Counted from the stretch's first letter, positions 27,310 through 36,270 are shown. The stretch is DNA of 64,000 nt from Paucimonas lemoignei (GCA_900475325.1 LS483371.1:1984001-2048000), one strand, 5' to 3'. Numbers and translations are program-made. Notes: generated by a model not told the origin, from the sequence alone.

Positions 27310-27752
27310 CCCTGACTGTCCTGGTTGGCAGCATCGGCGAAGGCTTTGAAGACTCGCAAGGTGGCTTCAAGGTCTTCTTTTGCCACGCCCTTGAGCACAT
27401 CGCGACGCAAGCGCAGCAATTCGTCTTCAATCGCCAACGCAACGACGCGGCCGTTTTGCGTGAGACTCAAGGCTTTGGCCCGCCGATCCGTCGGGTCTTC
27501 GGTACGGCAGACGATGCCCGCGCTGCACAGTTGATCAAGCAAGCGCACCAGGGTCGGGCTCTCCATACCGGCGGCGTTGGCCACCGTGACCTGATTCACA
27601 CCGTCGCCCAGACGCAGAATCATCAGCAGCGGCGCAGCGCAGGCTTCGGATACACCGTAGCGCAGCAGGGTGGTCTGGCAGATGCGCCGCCATTGGCGAG
27701 ACGCAGCGACCATGCCACTGCTGAGGCTCATCTGCAGGGAGTCGAGAGACAT
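27306..27752 (-). CDS. MarR family transcriptional regulator of the efflux operon
   Basis: A 148-residue winged-helix regulator. The recognition helix region is VTVANAAGMESPTLVRLLDQ and the wing is RTEDPTDRRAKALSLTQNG, carrying the Asp-Arg-Arg signature of MarR proteins. As first gene of the efflux operon it overlaps the FUSC gene by 4 bases and very probably represses its own operon, with release by an aromatic or phenolic ligand. A palindrome 50-70 bases upstream of its start is a candidate operator. Confidence 0.92.
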   Translation of the reverse strand: MSLDSLQMSLSSGMVAASRQWRRICQTTLLRYGVSEACAAPLLMILRLGDGVNQVTVANAAGMESPTLVRLLDQLCSAGIVCRTEDPTDRRAKALSLTQNGRVVALAIEDELLRLRRDVLKGVAKEDLEATLRVFKAFADAANQDSQG

Positions 27753-27800
27753 AAAGGAACCGTCGGGAAATAGGTGGCGTTGATATTGTTCGTAACAACA

Positions 27801-27820
27801 TAATTAGCTTGCTAACTATA
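27801..27820 (-). promoter_or_regulatory. Candidate MarR operator/promoter of the efflux operon
   Basis: TTAGC-TT-GCTAA forms a perfect palindrome (27804-27815) in an AT-rich stretch, about 50 bases before the marR ATG. On the minus strand TATAGTTAGC could overlap a -10 element. The position fits a repressor blocking RNA polymerase. This is inference from symmetry and location only. Confidence 0.45.
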
Positions 27821-28277
27821 ATCCTGTAACAAAGTCTTACAGTCAACCCTGAATCGCCCGGTGGGAAGGCCAGAAGGACGCAGGGCGGTGCCTACTGATC
27901 AAGTGCGTCAGTCTTTTTCAAGAAAGTTCCTCTGCTCATAAAATAATCACTACCGTTGGTCGGCTAAAAAGCATGTCTTTGGGCCGCATAACGAGAACTC
28001 GTCGATATTCAGTCCAAAAAAATGACGTTTTGCGCCGATGTCAAAGGCAGGATTTCTGCCGCTTGTACGCCTGTGCAATGTTCAGCGGGCCCCTAAGGGG
28101 TGATGTCTAAATAGTGGCTTTCACGAGCGGCCGATAGTTTATTGGCGCGTCGTGAGAGGTGTGACGCCTTCACAAAAAAATCGATTCAGCCGATATGCCA
28201 GACGAAGCCAGTGGGCAGCGCCAATGCCCGGTCTAGACACCTTTGTCGGTGCGCCTGTCGCACCTTGTGAGCATGCA

Positions 28278-28946
28278 ATGATCGATCTCGCCATGTGGAA
28301 TCTGTCGGTTCCTGTGGGTACTCCAGCCATGATCGTCGACACCCCTAAACTGGTCGGCGGCTATCAGGATGGTTATTTCCGTTCCGGCAATACGTTGTTC
28401 TTCTGGGCACCGGTGACCGGGTCGCGCACGGAGAACGCGGTGTACCCCCGCACGGAATTGCGCGAGACCAAGGCCGACGGCAGTGTGAACAACTGGACTT
28501 ACTCACAGGCCGACAATTTTTTGCGCGCCTCGCTGACGGTCAATCAGGTGCCGTCCACCGGCAAGATCGTCATTGGCCAGATTCACGCGTTCAAGAGTAC
28601 GGAGCCATTGCTGAAGGTGGAGTATCAGTTCAAGGAGAAACTGCAGACCGGCAACATCGTCGCCAAATTTCGCCGCAGCCCGGACGCTGAAATCGAGGTG
28701 GTTACCATTGCCCAGGGCGTGGCCTTGAATACGCGGTTCAGCTACAGCATCCACCTCACGCCTGCGGGCAACCTGTCCGTCAACGCGGCGGATTACGTCT
28801 GGAACGCCAAGCTGGATGCAGGCTGGAAAGACAAGTTGCTGTACTTCAAGGCGGGGGTCTATACCCAGGACAACACCGGGTATGCGACTGAAGGCGGAGC
28901 TGCGACGTTTTACAAACTGACGATTAATCACGACAAGAAGGCTTGA
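28278..28946 (+). CDS. Polysaccharide lyase family 7 protein (alginate lyase)
   Basis: A 222-residue PL7 lyase, which cleaves alginate (polymannuronate/guluronate) by beta-elimination. The three signature motifs are intact: RTELRE (about residue 56), GQIHAF (about residue 99) and LLYFKAGVY (near residue 197), which supply the catalytic Arg, Gln/His and Tyr. The ATG at 28278 gives MIDLAMWNLSVPVG, the usual N-terminus of pseudomonad PL7 enzymes; an upstream GTG at 28152 adds a non-conserved extension. There is no signal peptide, so export or function on intracellular oligomers is unclear. It stands alone, not in an alginate operon. Upstream 27840-28277 holds no gene. Confidence 0.88.
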   Translation: MIDLAMWNLSVPVGTPAMIVDTPKLVGGYQDGYFRSGNTLFFWAPVTGSRTENAVYPRTELRETKADGSVNNWTYSQADNFLRASLTVNQVPSTGKIVIGQIHAFKSTEPLLKVEYQFKEKLQTGNIVAKFRRSPDAEIEVVTIAQGVALNTRFSYSIHLTPAGNLSVNAADYVWNAKLDAGWKDKLLYFKAGVYTQDNTGYATEGGAATFYKLTINHDKKA

Positions 28947-28963
28947 GGATTAACGCATTTCCA

Positions 28964-29053
28964 GTGGGACCGGCTTTAGCCGGGAAGAGGTGAGTACATC
29001 CGATGCATAGGTGTGGACAGGTCCGACGTCTTCCCGGCTACAGCCGGTCCCAC
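28964..29053. repeat. REP-like pair, GTGGGACCGGCTTTAGCCGG variant
   Basis: GTGGGACCGGCTTTAGCCGG (continuing GAAG) is inverted against CTTCCCGGCTACAGCCGGTC (continuing CCAC). The spacer keeps GTACATCCGATGCA. It is the first of three tandem REP doublets between the lyase and the histidine kinase. Confidence 0.85.
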
Positions 29054-29057
29054 AGGT

Positions 29058-29133
29058 GGGCGCGAAGAGGCCGGTATAGCCGATGCATGTTTATCGGAGG
29101 GAATGCCGCCTTCGCAAGCAAGCTTGCTCCCAC
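29058..29133. repeat. REP pair with truncated left arm
   Basis: The left arm is reduced to GCGCGAAGAGGCCGG. The spacer (TAGCCGATGCA) and the complete right arm ending in AAGCTTGCTCCCAC remain. It is the second of three tandem doublets. Confidence 0.75.
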
Positions 29134-29169
29134 GGGTTTCTCTACCGGACTTAAGCTCAGATACAGGTC

Positions 29170-29263
29170 TTGTAGGAGCCAACTTGTTGGCGAGGGGGGG
29201 CGGTACATCCGATGCAAATTTGCTGGATGTAATACCGTCTCGCGAACAAGTTCGCTCCTACAG
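29170..29263. repeat. REP pair, TGTAGGAGCCAACTTGTTGGC variant
   Basis: TTGTAGGAGCCAACTTGTTG at the left is inverted against CGCGAACAAGTTCGCTCCTA (continuing CAG) at the right. The spacer again contains GTACATCCGATGCA. It is the third doublet and ends 36 bases from the stop codon of the histidine kinase. Confidence 0.85.
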
Positions 29264-29298
29264 GGGCTCGTTTGGTAGAGATAAGCCCGGCAGCCAAA

Positions 29299-30684
29299 TC
29301 AGACCGGAAACGCCAAAGTAAAACAGATCTTCCCCGGCACGGGCTGCGCCACGCTCGCCCGGCCGTTATGCAAATGCATGATCGCCGCGACGATGGCCAG
29401 GCCCAGGCCGTTGGAGTCTGAACTCTGATGGCGGGACGCATCGCCTCGGTAGAAGCGATCAAACAGCTTGCCCAGGGTCGATTCATCCAGCGCCTGCCCC
29501 TGGTTTTCCACGTCCACCAACCACTGCAGGCCGCGTTGCGAGACACGGATCTGGATCTCGCTGCCCGGGTCTGCATGGCGGATGGCGTTGGCCACCAGAT
29601 TGCTCAGTGCCCGGCGCAGGAGGATCGGATCGGCCAGCAACGTGCCGTCGCCCGAAAGGCAAAGGCTCAACTGCCGCTCTTCGGCCGGACCTTCGAAATA
29701 ATCGGCTACCCGCTGTAGTTCGTCATGCAGACACAGCGGCTGACGTTCCAGCGCTGACTGCGCCTCATCGGCACGGGCCAGAAACAGGATGCTCTCCACC
29801 AGCCGCGAGATGCGCTCCAGTTCTTCCAGATTCGACGCCAGCAAGGCCTGATATTCATCAGCGCTGCGCGTCTGGCGCAGGGCAACCTGGCAGTGGCCCA
29901 TCAGGGAGCCCACCGGGGTACGGATTTCATGGGCCAGGTCAGCGGAAAACTGGGTCAGGCGCTGGTAACCATCGTCCAGTCGCTCAAGCATGGCATTGAG
30001 TGCTTCGCCCAACGGTTGCAATTCAATCGGTGCATCGGCGCTGTCGATTCGGGTATGCAGGCGCGCCGGAGTAATGTCGGCCGCGTGCGCGGTCATCCGT
30101 CGTAACGGACGCAAACCCTGGCGCAGCAGCACGTAACCGAGCAGGGCGGTGACGATAAACGCGAGCGCCATGGCCGAATAGATTCGCTGACGAAAATTGG
30201 CCAGCATGGCCATTTCCTTGACCATCAGGTGCGCGGCCTGCAAGCGCACTTCCACCCCCCCGGACAAGGCCCGAACCGATGCCGCGCGCAGGGGCACGCC
30301 TTGCAGGCTCACGCCGCTGCGCAAGTCTGAGTCACGCAGCGCGGCATCGGCCGCCACGGTGGGCATGTCCGGCAGCGGCGCGCGGGAGGGGTTGACCGAG
30401 ATCACCGGTGGTTTCCCCGGCTCGCCGATGATGAAAATGTCTTCTTCGCTGTCGAGCATGTTCTCGAACAGCTGCGGGCTGCTCTTGAGGTTGTCCAGGG
30501 TCAGGTCGTAGTTGAGCAGCTTGCGAAAGTGATCCAGCCGGGCCAGCACCGCATGGTCGGTGCGTTGCATCACCGAGCTTTTCATCGACTCGTACAGGTA
30601 CCAGCCCGCGCCTGCCACGGTAAACATCGCCACCAGCGCAAAGGCCAGCGTCGAGCGCAGGGTCAGGGAGTTTCGGGCGCGCAT
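29299..30684 (-). CDS. Sensor histidine kinase, CusS/CopS/HprS type
   Basis: A 461-residue membrane kinase. The first helix is [21 protein letters not shown] periplasmic sensor domain of about 130 residues follows, then a second helix near 168-188 and a HAMP domain. The H-box is [20 protein letters not shown], and the catalytic domain carries N-box [14 protein letters not shown]1 VENQG and G2 [17 protein letters not shown]. It phosphorylates the response regulator encoded just before it (22-base overlap). The architecture is that of heavy-metal or oxidant sensors (CusS, HprS). The divergent molybdoenzyme operon favours an oxidant role, but the ligand is not visible in the sequence. Confidence 0.92.
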   Translation of the reverse strand: MRARNSLTLRSTLAFALVAMFTVAGAGWYLYESMKSSVMQRTDHAVLARLDHFRKLLNYDLTLDNLKSSPQLFENMLDSEEDIFIIGEPGKPPVISVNPSRAPLPDMPTVAADAALRDSDLRSGVSLQGVPLRAASVRALSGGVEVRLQAAHLMVKEMAMLANFRQRIYSAMALAFIVTALLGYVLLRQGLRPLRRMTAHAADITPARLHTRIDSADAPIELQPLGEALNAMLERLDDGYQRLTQFSADLAHEIRTPVGSLMGHCQVALRQTRSADEYQALLASNLEELERISRLVESILFLARADEAQSALERQPLCLHDELQRVADYFEGPAEERQLSLCLSGDGTLLADPILLRRALSNLVANAIRHADPGSEIQIRVSQRGLQWLVDVENQGQALDESTLGKLFDRFYRGDASRHQSSDSNGLGLAIVAAIMHLHNGRASVAQPVPGKICFTLAFPV

Positions 30685-31352
30685 GGGCGGACCTCGCAGA
30701 CGTAGCCGATGCCGCGCACGGTGTGAATGAGTTTGACCGGGTAGGGCTGGTCGATCTTGCTGCGCAGGCGTTTGATGGCCACGTCGACCACATTGGTGTC
30801 GCTGTCGAAGTTCATGTCCCAGACCTCCGAAGCGATTTGCGCTCGGGACAGCACGTCGCCTTCACGGCGCAACAGCAGATGCAGCAGCGAGAACTCTTTG
30901 TTGGTCAGCACGATGACCTGCTGCTGACGCGTGACGCGGCGGCGCAGCAGGTCCAGTTCCAGGTCTGCCAGATGAAAGTGATCAGCCTCGCGCACCACGC
31001 CCCGGCGCAGGATCGTGCGAATGCGCAGCAACAGTTCAGTGAAGGAAAACGGCTTGACCAGGTAATCGTCGGCCCCCAGTTCCAGGCCGCGAATCCGGTC
31101 TTGCAACTGATCACGCGCGGTCAGGAACAACACCGGCACGTCCTGCTTTGCGCGCAGCACTTCGATGATCTGCCAGCCGTCGATGCCGGGCAGCATCACG
31201 TCGAGGACGATCAGGTCGTAGCGGTTTTCCAGCGCCATGTGCAGGCCGTCGGTGCCGTGCTGGGTCCAGTCGACTTTGTAGCCGGATTCGCCGAGGCCTT
31301 TTTTCAGGTACTCGCCGGTCTTGGTGTCGTCTTCGATCAGCAGAATGTGCAT
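30663..31352 (-). CDS. OmpR-family response regulator, CusR/CopR/HprR type
   Basis: A 229-residue regulator. The receiver domain has the acidic pair in IEDD, the phosphorylation site [12 protein letters not shown] and the conserved Lys in YLVKPFSF. The C-terminal winged helix includes [20 protein letters not shown] and a DNA-reading strand ending [11 protein letters not shown], closely resembling CusR/CopR. It faces the 201-residue periplasmic protein gene across a 218-base intergenic region that holds two CusR/HprR-like boxes, so it probably controls both directions. Confidence 0.94.
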   Translation of the reverse strand: MHILLIEDDTKTGEYLKKGLGESGYKVDWTQHGTDGLHMALENRYDLIVLDVMLPGIDGWQIIEVLRAKQDVPVLFLTARDQLQDRIRGLELGADDYLVKPFSFTELLLRIRTILRRGVVREADHFHLADLELDLLRRRVTRQQQVIVLTNKEFSLLHLLLRREGDVLSRAQIASEVWDMNFDSDTNVVDVAIKRLRSKIDQPYPVKLIHTVRGIGYVCEVRPCAPETP

Positions 31353-31425
31353 CGTTGGGCTCGGGCGGTGTACGCCGACAGGGGCAGACGAGGAAGTTTA
31401 ACCAAGTGGTGGCGGAGTGTCGGTT

Positions 31426-31501
31426 ACATCTTTGTCATTAAGCGCTCTACTGATCAGGGCACCTCGCATGCAACGACCTGGTTAATGACAAAGATGTCAT
31501 T
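31426..31501. promoter_or_regulatory. Two CusR/HprR-like boxes in the divergent promoter region
   Basis: At 31484-31501 AATGACA-AAGA-TGTCATT is a perfect palindrome resembling the E. coli CusR box (AAAATGACAANNTTGTCATT). A second, partial copy lies in opposite orientation: ACATCTTTGTCATTAA at 31426-31441 is exactly complementary to TTAATGACAAAGATGT at 31482-31497. The boxes sit about 75 bases before the response regulator start and about 70 bases before the periplasmic protein start, suiting bidirectional activation. Binding is inferred from similarity. Confidence 0.7.
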
Positions 31502-31570
31502 CGCCGGTCATGGTCCAGTGCCGGTAGCGGGGTGAAGATGGTCTCGAATTCAACTGCCAGGGAATCACTC

Positions 31571-32176
31571 ATGAAGACTGCATTGTCCACCACGTTCGGC
31601 CTGTTGCTGCTCAGCGCCGCTGTCATGACTCAGGCTGCCGACATGCCGGTGGTCAAACCGATGCGCGGCACGGTCGACAGCGTTCAGGCCGACACCTTGA
31701 ATTACACCACCCGTGCCGGTCAGCACCAGAGTATCCAGCTGACTGACAAGACCGGTATCCGCCTGGTTTCCAAGGCTGATCTGGACTCGATCAAAGCTGA
31801 CAGCTTTGTCGGTTCAGCGGCCATCCCTCAAGCCGACGGCACCCTGAAAGCGCTGGAAGTCACCGTATTTGAAGCCAGCCTGAAAGGTAGCGGCGAAGGT
31901 CACTACGGCTGGGAAAACGCTGACGGCAGCACCGGCACCATGACCAACGGCACCGTGGGCACGTTGTCCAAAGCCAATGGCCGGACCTTGACCGTGTTGT
32001 ACAAAGGCGGCGAGAAGCAACTGGTTGTGCCGACTGATGTGCCAATTGCCTACGTTGAGCCAGGCAAGCGTGATGCGCTGACAGCGGGTGCGAAGATTGT
32101 CCTGTTCCCGGCAGATGACGGTAAATCGGCTCGCGGTGTAGCGGTCGGCAAGGATGGTTTTACGCCGCCGATGTAA
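31571..32176 (+). CDS. Exported protein of unknown function (DUF5666-like)
   Basis: A 201-residue protein. The ATG follows AGGGAA and opens a signal peptide (MKTALSTTFGLLLLSAAVMT, cleavage at QAA-D). The mature part is a series of short beta strands (MRGTVDSVQADTLNYTTRAG, NGTVGTLSKANGRTLTVLYK, GAKIVLFPADDGKSARGVAV), reminiscent of OB-like small beta-barrel domains, with no cysteines. It is the first gene on the plus strand after the paired operator boxes and is probably induced by the adjacent two-component system. A REP pair separates it from the cytochrome gene. Function unknown. Confidence 0.8.
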   Translation: MKTALSTTFGLLLLSAAVMTQAADMPVVKPMRGTVDSVQADTLNYTTRAGQHQSIQLTDKTGIRLVSKADLDSIKADSFVGSAAIPQADGTLKALEVTVFEASLKGSGEGHYGWENADGSTGTMTNGTVGTLSKANGRTLTVLYKGGEKQLVVPTDVPIAYVEPGKRDALTAGAKIVLFPADDGKSARGVAVGKDGFTPPM

Positions 32177-32220
32177 GCAAATCTGTTGGTCGCGCAAAGG
32201 CGTCCTCAATAGACCACGGA

Positions 32221-32316
32221 CCTGTGGGAGCGAATTTATTCGCGAAGGCGGTGTAAAGGCCGGTGAAAATGCATCGAATGTACCGGCCTCTTCGCGAATG
32301 AATTCGCTCCCACAGG
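32221..32316. repeat. REP pair between the periplasmic protein and cytochrome genes
   Basis: CCTGTGGGAGCGAATTTATT (continuing CGCGAAG) is inverted against CTTCGCGAATGAATTCGCTC (continuing CCACAGG). Its spacer carries GCATCGAATGTACC, the inverse of the spacer core of other copies, so this doublet is inserted the other way round. Confidence 0.9.
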
Positions 32317-32367
32317 TTTTCATTCGCAGGCACCACCCTCCACAGGTCTCGCTCTCGGGAGACAAAA

Positions 32368-32982
32368 ATGAAAACCCGCACCCTCCATCCCTGGCCCGTG
32401 CGCCTGACCCATTGGCTCAACGCTCTCGGCATGCTCGGGATGTTCATGAGCGGCTGGGGGATTTACAACGCGTCACCGCTGTTCGGTTTCACCTTTGCCA
32501 AATCACTCACTCTGGGCGGCTGGCTCGGTGGCTCCATCGCTTGGCATTTTGCCGTGATGTGGCTACTGGTGATCAACGGCCTGGCCTATGTGTTGTACGG
32601 CGTGTTCAGCCGCCATTTCAAACGCGATTTATTGCCCGTGCACGCCAGCGCCGTGAAGCGCGATGTCGTCGACGCCTTGCGCCTGCGACTGGCTCACAAG
32701 CATGGCACCTACAACTCGGTGCAACGGCTGATGTATTGGCTGGTGCTGCTGATGGGCGTTGTGATCGTGCTGTCCGGGTTGGCGATCTGGAAGCCGGTGC
32801 AGTTCCAGGAGCTGACCAGCCTGATGGGCGGTTACGACTTCGCCCGCTACGTGCATTTCGGCGCGATGGCCGCCATTGGCGCATTCGTCGTGGTGCATCT
32901 GGCCCTGGTGCTGATTGTGCCCCGCACCCTTTTACCCATGATCACCGGGGGCAAGCGCACGCTTGAAGATGCACATGAATAA
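32368..32982 (+). CDS. Cytochrome b561-type membrane protein
   Basis: A 204-residue inner-membrane di-haem cytochrome b with four helices. The His-bearing segments are PVRLTHWLNALGMLGMFMSG, GSIAWHFAVMWLLVINGLAY, LMYWLVLLMGVVIVLSGLAI and RYVHFGAMAAIGAFVVVHLA. It resembles the cytochrome subunit of hydrogenases and formate dehydrogenases and would pass quinol electrons to the molybdopterin oxidoreductase whose gene overlaps its 3' end by 8 bases. Together they parallel MsrQ-MsrP, although MsrQ belongs to a different membrane family. GGGAG lies 10 bases before the ATG. Confidence 0.9.
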   Translation: MKTRTLHPWPVRLTHWLNALGMLGMFMSGWGIYNASPLFGFTFAKSLTLGGWLGGSIAWHFAVMWLLVINGLAYVLYGVFSRHFKRDLLPVHASAVKRDVVDALRLRLAHKHGTYNSVQRLMYWLVLLMGVVIVLSGLAIWKPVQFQELTSLMGGYDFARYVHFGAMAAIGAFVVVHLALVLIVPRTLLPMITGGKRTLEDAHE

Positions 32983-33757
32983 ACCACCTTCGCTCAAGGA
33001 TCTGCGCCGCGACCAGCGTATTCGACTGGAACCGGCGCAGCAGACCCAGTTGATCAATATTCAGCGCCGCTCGTTCCTGCGCGCCGGGCTGACCGTGGGC
33101 GCAATGTCGATGCTGACCGGCTGCAACCTGCAGGATGGTGATCAGGTGGACAAGACGCTGTGGGCCATGTCGCGCTGGAATGACCGGGTGCAGGCCTGGC
33201 TGTTCAGCGGCCAGAAACTCGCGCCGGTCTACAGCAAGGCGCAGTTGACCAATCCGTTCCCGTTCAACGCGTTTTACCCTGAATACAATGTGCCGGAAGT
33301 CGACCTGGCCGATTACCGTCTGGGCGTTTCCGGGCTGGTGCGGGATAAACAGGAATGGACGCTGGAAGGCCTGCGCAAGCTGCCGCAACGCACCGACATC
33401 ACCCGGCTGATCTGCATTGAGGGCTGGAGTGCTATCGGGCAATGGGGCGGGGTGCCGCTGCGGACCTTCCTTGAATACATCGGCGCTGACACGACGGCGA
33501 AGTTCGTCGGCTTCAAGTGTGCCGATCGTTACTACTCAAGCCTGGACATGCCTACCGCGTTGCATCCGCAGACGCTGTTGGCGCTGGACTTCGGCGAAGA
33601 GGCTCTGTCTCCGGATTACGGTTACCCGCTGCGGGTGCGAGTGCCCACCAAACTGGGCTTCAAGAATCCCAAGCACATCGTCGAGATCTTCGTCACCAAC
33701 GAGAACCCGGGCGGGTATTGGGAAGATCAGGGGTATAACTGGTTTAGCGGGATCTAG
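32975..33757 (+). CDS. Tat-exported molybdopterin-dependent oxidoreductase (sulfite oxidase/MsrP-like)
   Basis: A 260-residue protein of the sulfite-oxidase fold. The ATG at 32975 is preferred; ATG 32969 and a TTG at 32963 are alternatives in the same frame. The twin-arginine motif QRRSFLRAG (Arg31-Arg32) leads to a lipobox LTGC (Cys50), so the enzyme may be a Tat-exported lipoprotein. The molybdenum-ligating Cys lies in LICIEGWS (Cys147), with the family pattern WGGVPLRTFLEYIG. As part of an operon with a cytochrome b, and next to a CusS/HprS-type sensor, it may reduce oxidised sulfur compounds such as methionine sulfoxide in the periplasm. The substrate is not proven. Confidence 0.88.
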   Translation: MNKPPSLKDLRRDQRIRLEPAQQTQLINIQRRSFLRAGLTVGAMSMLTGCNLQDGDQVDKTLWAMSRWNDRVQAWLFSGQKLAPVYSKAQLTNPFPFNAFYPEYNVPEVDLADYRLGVSGLVRDKQEWTLEGLRKLPQRTDITRLICIEGWSAIGQWGGVPLRTFLEYIGADTTAKFVGFKCADRYYSSLDMPTALHPQTLLALDFGEEALSPDYGYPLRVRVPTKLGFKNPKHIVEIFVTNENPGGYWEDQGYNWFSGI

Positions 33758-33855
33758 CGAAACGCGTTCGCAGCCTTCGGCAGCTCCTACAGAGATTCAT
33801 GTAGTAGTGCCCACGTCGTCCATACGCCGCGTTGTCGCGCTGCAAACTCGGCACC

Positions 33856-33949
33856 TGTGGGAGCGAGCTTGCTCGCGAAGGCAATGTTCCTGCCTTCAGA
33901 AATGTATGCCAATGTTCCGGCCTCTTCGCGAGCAAGCTCGCTCCCACAG
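33856..33949. repeat. REP pair downstream of the molybdoenzyme gene
   Basis: TGTGGGAGCGAGCTTGCTCG (continuing CGAAG) is inverted against CTTCGCGAGCAAGCTCGCTC (continuing CCACA), the same variant as upstream of moxR. A solitary arm of the other type (GCAGCCTTCGGCAGCTCCTA) lies at about 33770-33790. Nothing else is seen between 33758 and 34044. Confidence 0.9.
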
Positions 33950-34044
33950 AAAAGCCATTTCAATTCAGACAGTTATTTCGTGTTGATGAGAGCTGCCGAA
34001 GGCGGCGAAGAGGCCGGTGCAGTTGACTCCGGCCTTGGATTTGC

Positions 34045-34863
34045 TTAGTTCAACCCCAACTTGCCACGCAACGTGGACAGGTCTTCAGCCAGGGTATTGA
34101 CCGGGCCAACCAGCGCTTTACGGTCGTTTTCCTTCACTTTGTCATACGTCTCGAAACCGCCGTCCTTGGTTTTGTACTTGGCCAGGATCTTGTCCACGGT
34201 GGCGAAGTTCTTGTCGACCTTGGCGGCAAACGCCTTGTCGGACTGCTCGATTTGCGGGCGGAACAGGTCGACGATTTTCTTGGCTCCGTCGATGTTGCCC
34301 TGGAAGTCATACAGGTCCGTGTGGCTGTAGCGATCTTCTTCACCGGAAATCTTGGTCGCCGCGACTTCTTCAAGCAGGGCAGCAGCGCCACCGACGACTT
34401 TTTCAGGCGGGAAGGTCAGGCCAGTCACGCGGGCTTCCAGGTCTTTCACGTCAGCCATCAGCTTGTCGGCAATCGGGCCCTGATCCTTGGTGGTGTTCTG
34501 GGAGAACAGGGCGTATTCCAGGCGATGGAAACCGGTGAAGTCTTCAGCGTTCACGCCTTTTTCGTGGTCATCAACGCGCGAATCGATGGAGGCGTCCAGG
34601 TCGCTGAACAGCTCAGCCATGGGCTCGATTTCTTCGTAGAACACACGGGTTGGGGCGTAGAGTTTCTTGGCTGTGGCCAGGTCGCCTTTTTTCACTGCGT
34701 CGGTGAATGTCTGGGTGTGGCTGACCAGTTCACTGATCTGCTCGGACACGTAGATTTTGTAATCCGAAACCGGGCCTACCAGGTCCAGTGGCGCGGTGGC
34801 GGCGAAGGCTGGGGTCTGGAGCAAACCAACGGTGAGCAGCAAAGCAAAAGGCAACTTTTTCAT
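34045..34863 (-). CDS. efeM: EfeM: iron uptake M75-domain protein without cupredoxin
   Basis: A 272-residue periplasmic protein. The signal peptide is [20 protein letters not shown], cleaved at AFA-A. It is a single peptidase-M75 (imelysin-like) domain with the metal-binding HxxE motif in [10 protein letters not shown] (His113, Glu116) and the conserved [10 protein letters not shown]. It lacks the N-terminal cupredoxin domain of EfeO, which defines EfeM. It is thought to bind Fe3+ or Fe2+ for delivery to EfeU. It is the last gene of efeU-efeO-efeB-efeM, 40 bases after efeB. Confidence 0.93.
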   Translation of the reverse strand: MKKLPFALLLTVGLLQTPAFAATAPLDLVGPVSDYKIYVSEQISELVSHTQTFTDAVKKGDLATAKKLYAPTRVFYEEIEPMAELFSDLDASIDSRVDDHEKGVNAEDFTGFHRLEYALFSQNTTKDQGPIADKLMADVKDLEARVTGLTFPPEKVVGGAAALLEEVAATKISGEEDRYSHTDLYDFQGNIDGAKKIVDLFRPQIEQSDKAFAAKVDKNFATVDKILAKYKTKDGGFETYDKVKENDRKALVGPVNTLAEDLSTLRGKLGLN

Positions 34864-34903
34864 GGGACGCTTCCTGTTGAGGTGGCTGTAGGTTTGTAAA
34901 GGG

Positions 34904-36220
34904 TTAAACGGTTTTGGTGTCAGCCTTGGCCGACGCCTGGAGCAGCGAGCGACCGATGAAGTCCTGATCGTTGATCACCCCCGGCAAGGTGAAGAAATAA
35001 CCACCGCCCACCGGCTTGAGGTATTCCTCCAGCGGCTCGCCATTGAGGCGGGTCTGCACGGTGATGAAGCCTTTTTCCAGATCGGACTGGTAGCAGATGA
35101 ACAGCAGGCCCATGTCCAGCTGGCCGTTCTTGTTCACGCCATTGGAGTAGTTGAACGGGCGACGCAGGATCAGGTTGCGCTGGCTTTCGGCTGTACGCGG
35201 GTTGGCCAGACGGATGTGAGAATCCATTTTGGTCTTTTTGCCGTGAGGGTCGGCGGCGTAGTTCGGTACGTCGGTTTCGACCTTGCCATCCATAGGCGCG
35301 CCGGTGGTTTTGACCCGGCCGAAAATCGCCTCCTGCTCCTGCAACGGGGTACGGTCCCAGCGCTCGACGAAGTTGCGGATGATGCGCACCGCCTGATAGC
35401 TGCCATTGGCGGCCCAGCCTGGTTCGTCGCTGCCTGGCTGCACCCAGACCAGCTCGTTCATGGTGTTCTGGTTGTTGGAATCCGGGTTGGCCGAACCGTC
35501 ACGAAAGCCCAGGAAGTTGCGCGCACTTTCCGGTGGTTGACCCGGTTTTTTCGGTGCTTGCGGGGGCACGGTGCCTTCCTGCTTCCAGCGCACCAGCAGC
35601 AGGTCGGGGAGGTTTTTCACGATGTCGCGCAGGGCGTGGATGTTGCTGTCGGCGCTGTTGGCGCAGAACTGGATGCTCAAGTCGCCGTGGCAGCTGTCGG
35701 CGTCCAGTGCGTCATTGGGGAAACCGACCATGCGGCTCAGGCGCTTGGGCTTCACGGTCTCCAGGCCGAAGCGCTCATCGAACAGCGATTCGCCCACCGA
35801 AACGGTGATGGTCAGGTTATCCGGGGTCACCACCGGGCCGAGAATCCCCGAGTCCACGGGCGGCAGTTTCGGATCGACCTGGGGCACGCTGCCGCCGGTC
35901 ATCAGAAACGCGATGCGCTCGTTGAGAGTACGGAACAGACGCTCCAGATCTTCACGGTCAGCGGCCAGCACATCGAAGGCCACCAGCATGCCCGACGCCG
36001 GACGGGGATTGACGATCCCGGTCTGGTGGACGCCGTGGAAATCGTTATGGTCTTCGGTCTTTTCGCTTTTCGGCGCTTCCGTGACTTGCGCAGGTGCGGC
36101 GGCTAACGCGTTGCCAGCCAGGCTGCTGCCGGCCAACGCTGCGCCTGCCGCGCCCAGGCCGAGCAAAACACGGCGGCGTTGGGCGGATTGTGGGGCGTTA
36201 GTTGAGTCTGAGTCGTTCAT
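34904..36220 (-). CDS. efeB: EfeB: Tat-exported Dyp-type haem peroxidase
   Basis: A 438-residue deferrochelatase/peroxidase. A twin-arginine signal ([19 protein letters not shown], residues 13-31) sends it folded with haem to the periplasm. The Dyp signature GXXDG is present in [12 protein letters not shown] (near residue 237). In EfeUOB systems EfeB oxidises Fe2+ before uptake and may release iron from haem. It is separated from efeO by 140 bases holding a REP pair, and followed by efeM. Confidence 0.94.
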   Translation of the reverse strand: MNDSDSTNAPQSAQRRRVLLGLGAAGAALAGSSLAGNALAAAPAQVTEAPKSEKTEDHNDFHGVHQTGIVNPRPASGMLVAFDVLAADREDLERLFRTLNERIAFLMTGGSVPQVDPKLPPVDSGILGPVVTPDNLTITVSVGESLFDERFGLETVKPKRLSRMVGFPNDALDADSCHGDLSIQFCANSADSNIHALRDIVKNLPDLLLVRWKQEGTVPPQAPKKPGQPPESARNFLGFRDGSANPDSNNQNTMNELVWVQPGSDEPGWAANGSYQAVRIIRNFVERWDRTPLQEQEAIFGRVKTTGAPMDGKVETDVPNYAADPHGKKTKMDSHIRLANPRTAESQRNLILRRPFNYSNGVNKNGQLDMGLLFICYQSDLEKGFITVQTRLNGEPLEEYLKPVGGGYFFTLPGVINDQDFIGRSLLQASAKADTKTV

Positions 36221-36270
36221 GGCTAGTGGTTTTTCTCGAAATCGAATGTTTACATGCAGAAGATTCAGGA

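Noticed and set aside
28152..28277. Upstream GTG start for the alginate lyase
   Set aside because: The 42 extra residues are neither a signal peptide nor conserved in PL7 enzymes as I know them; MIDLAMWNL is the usual beginning.
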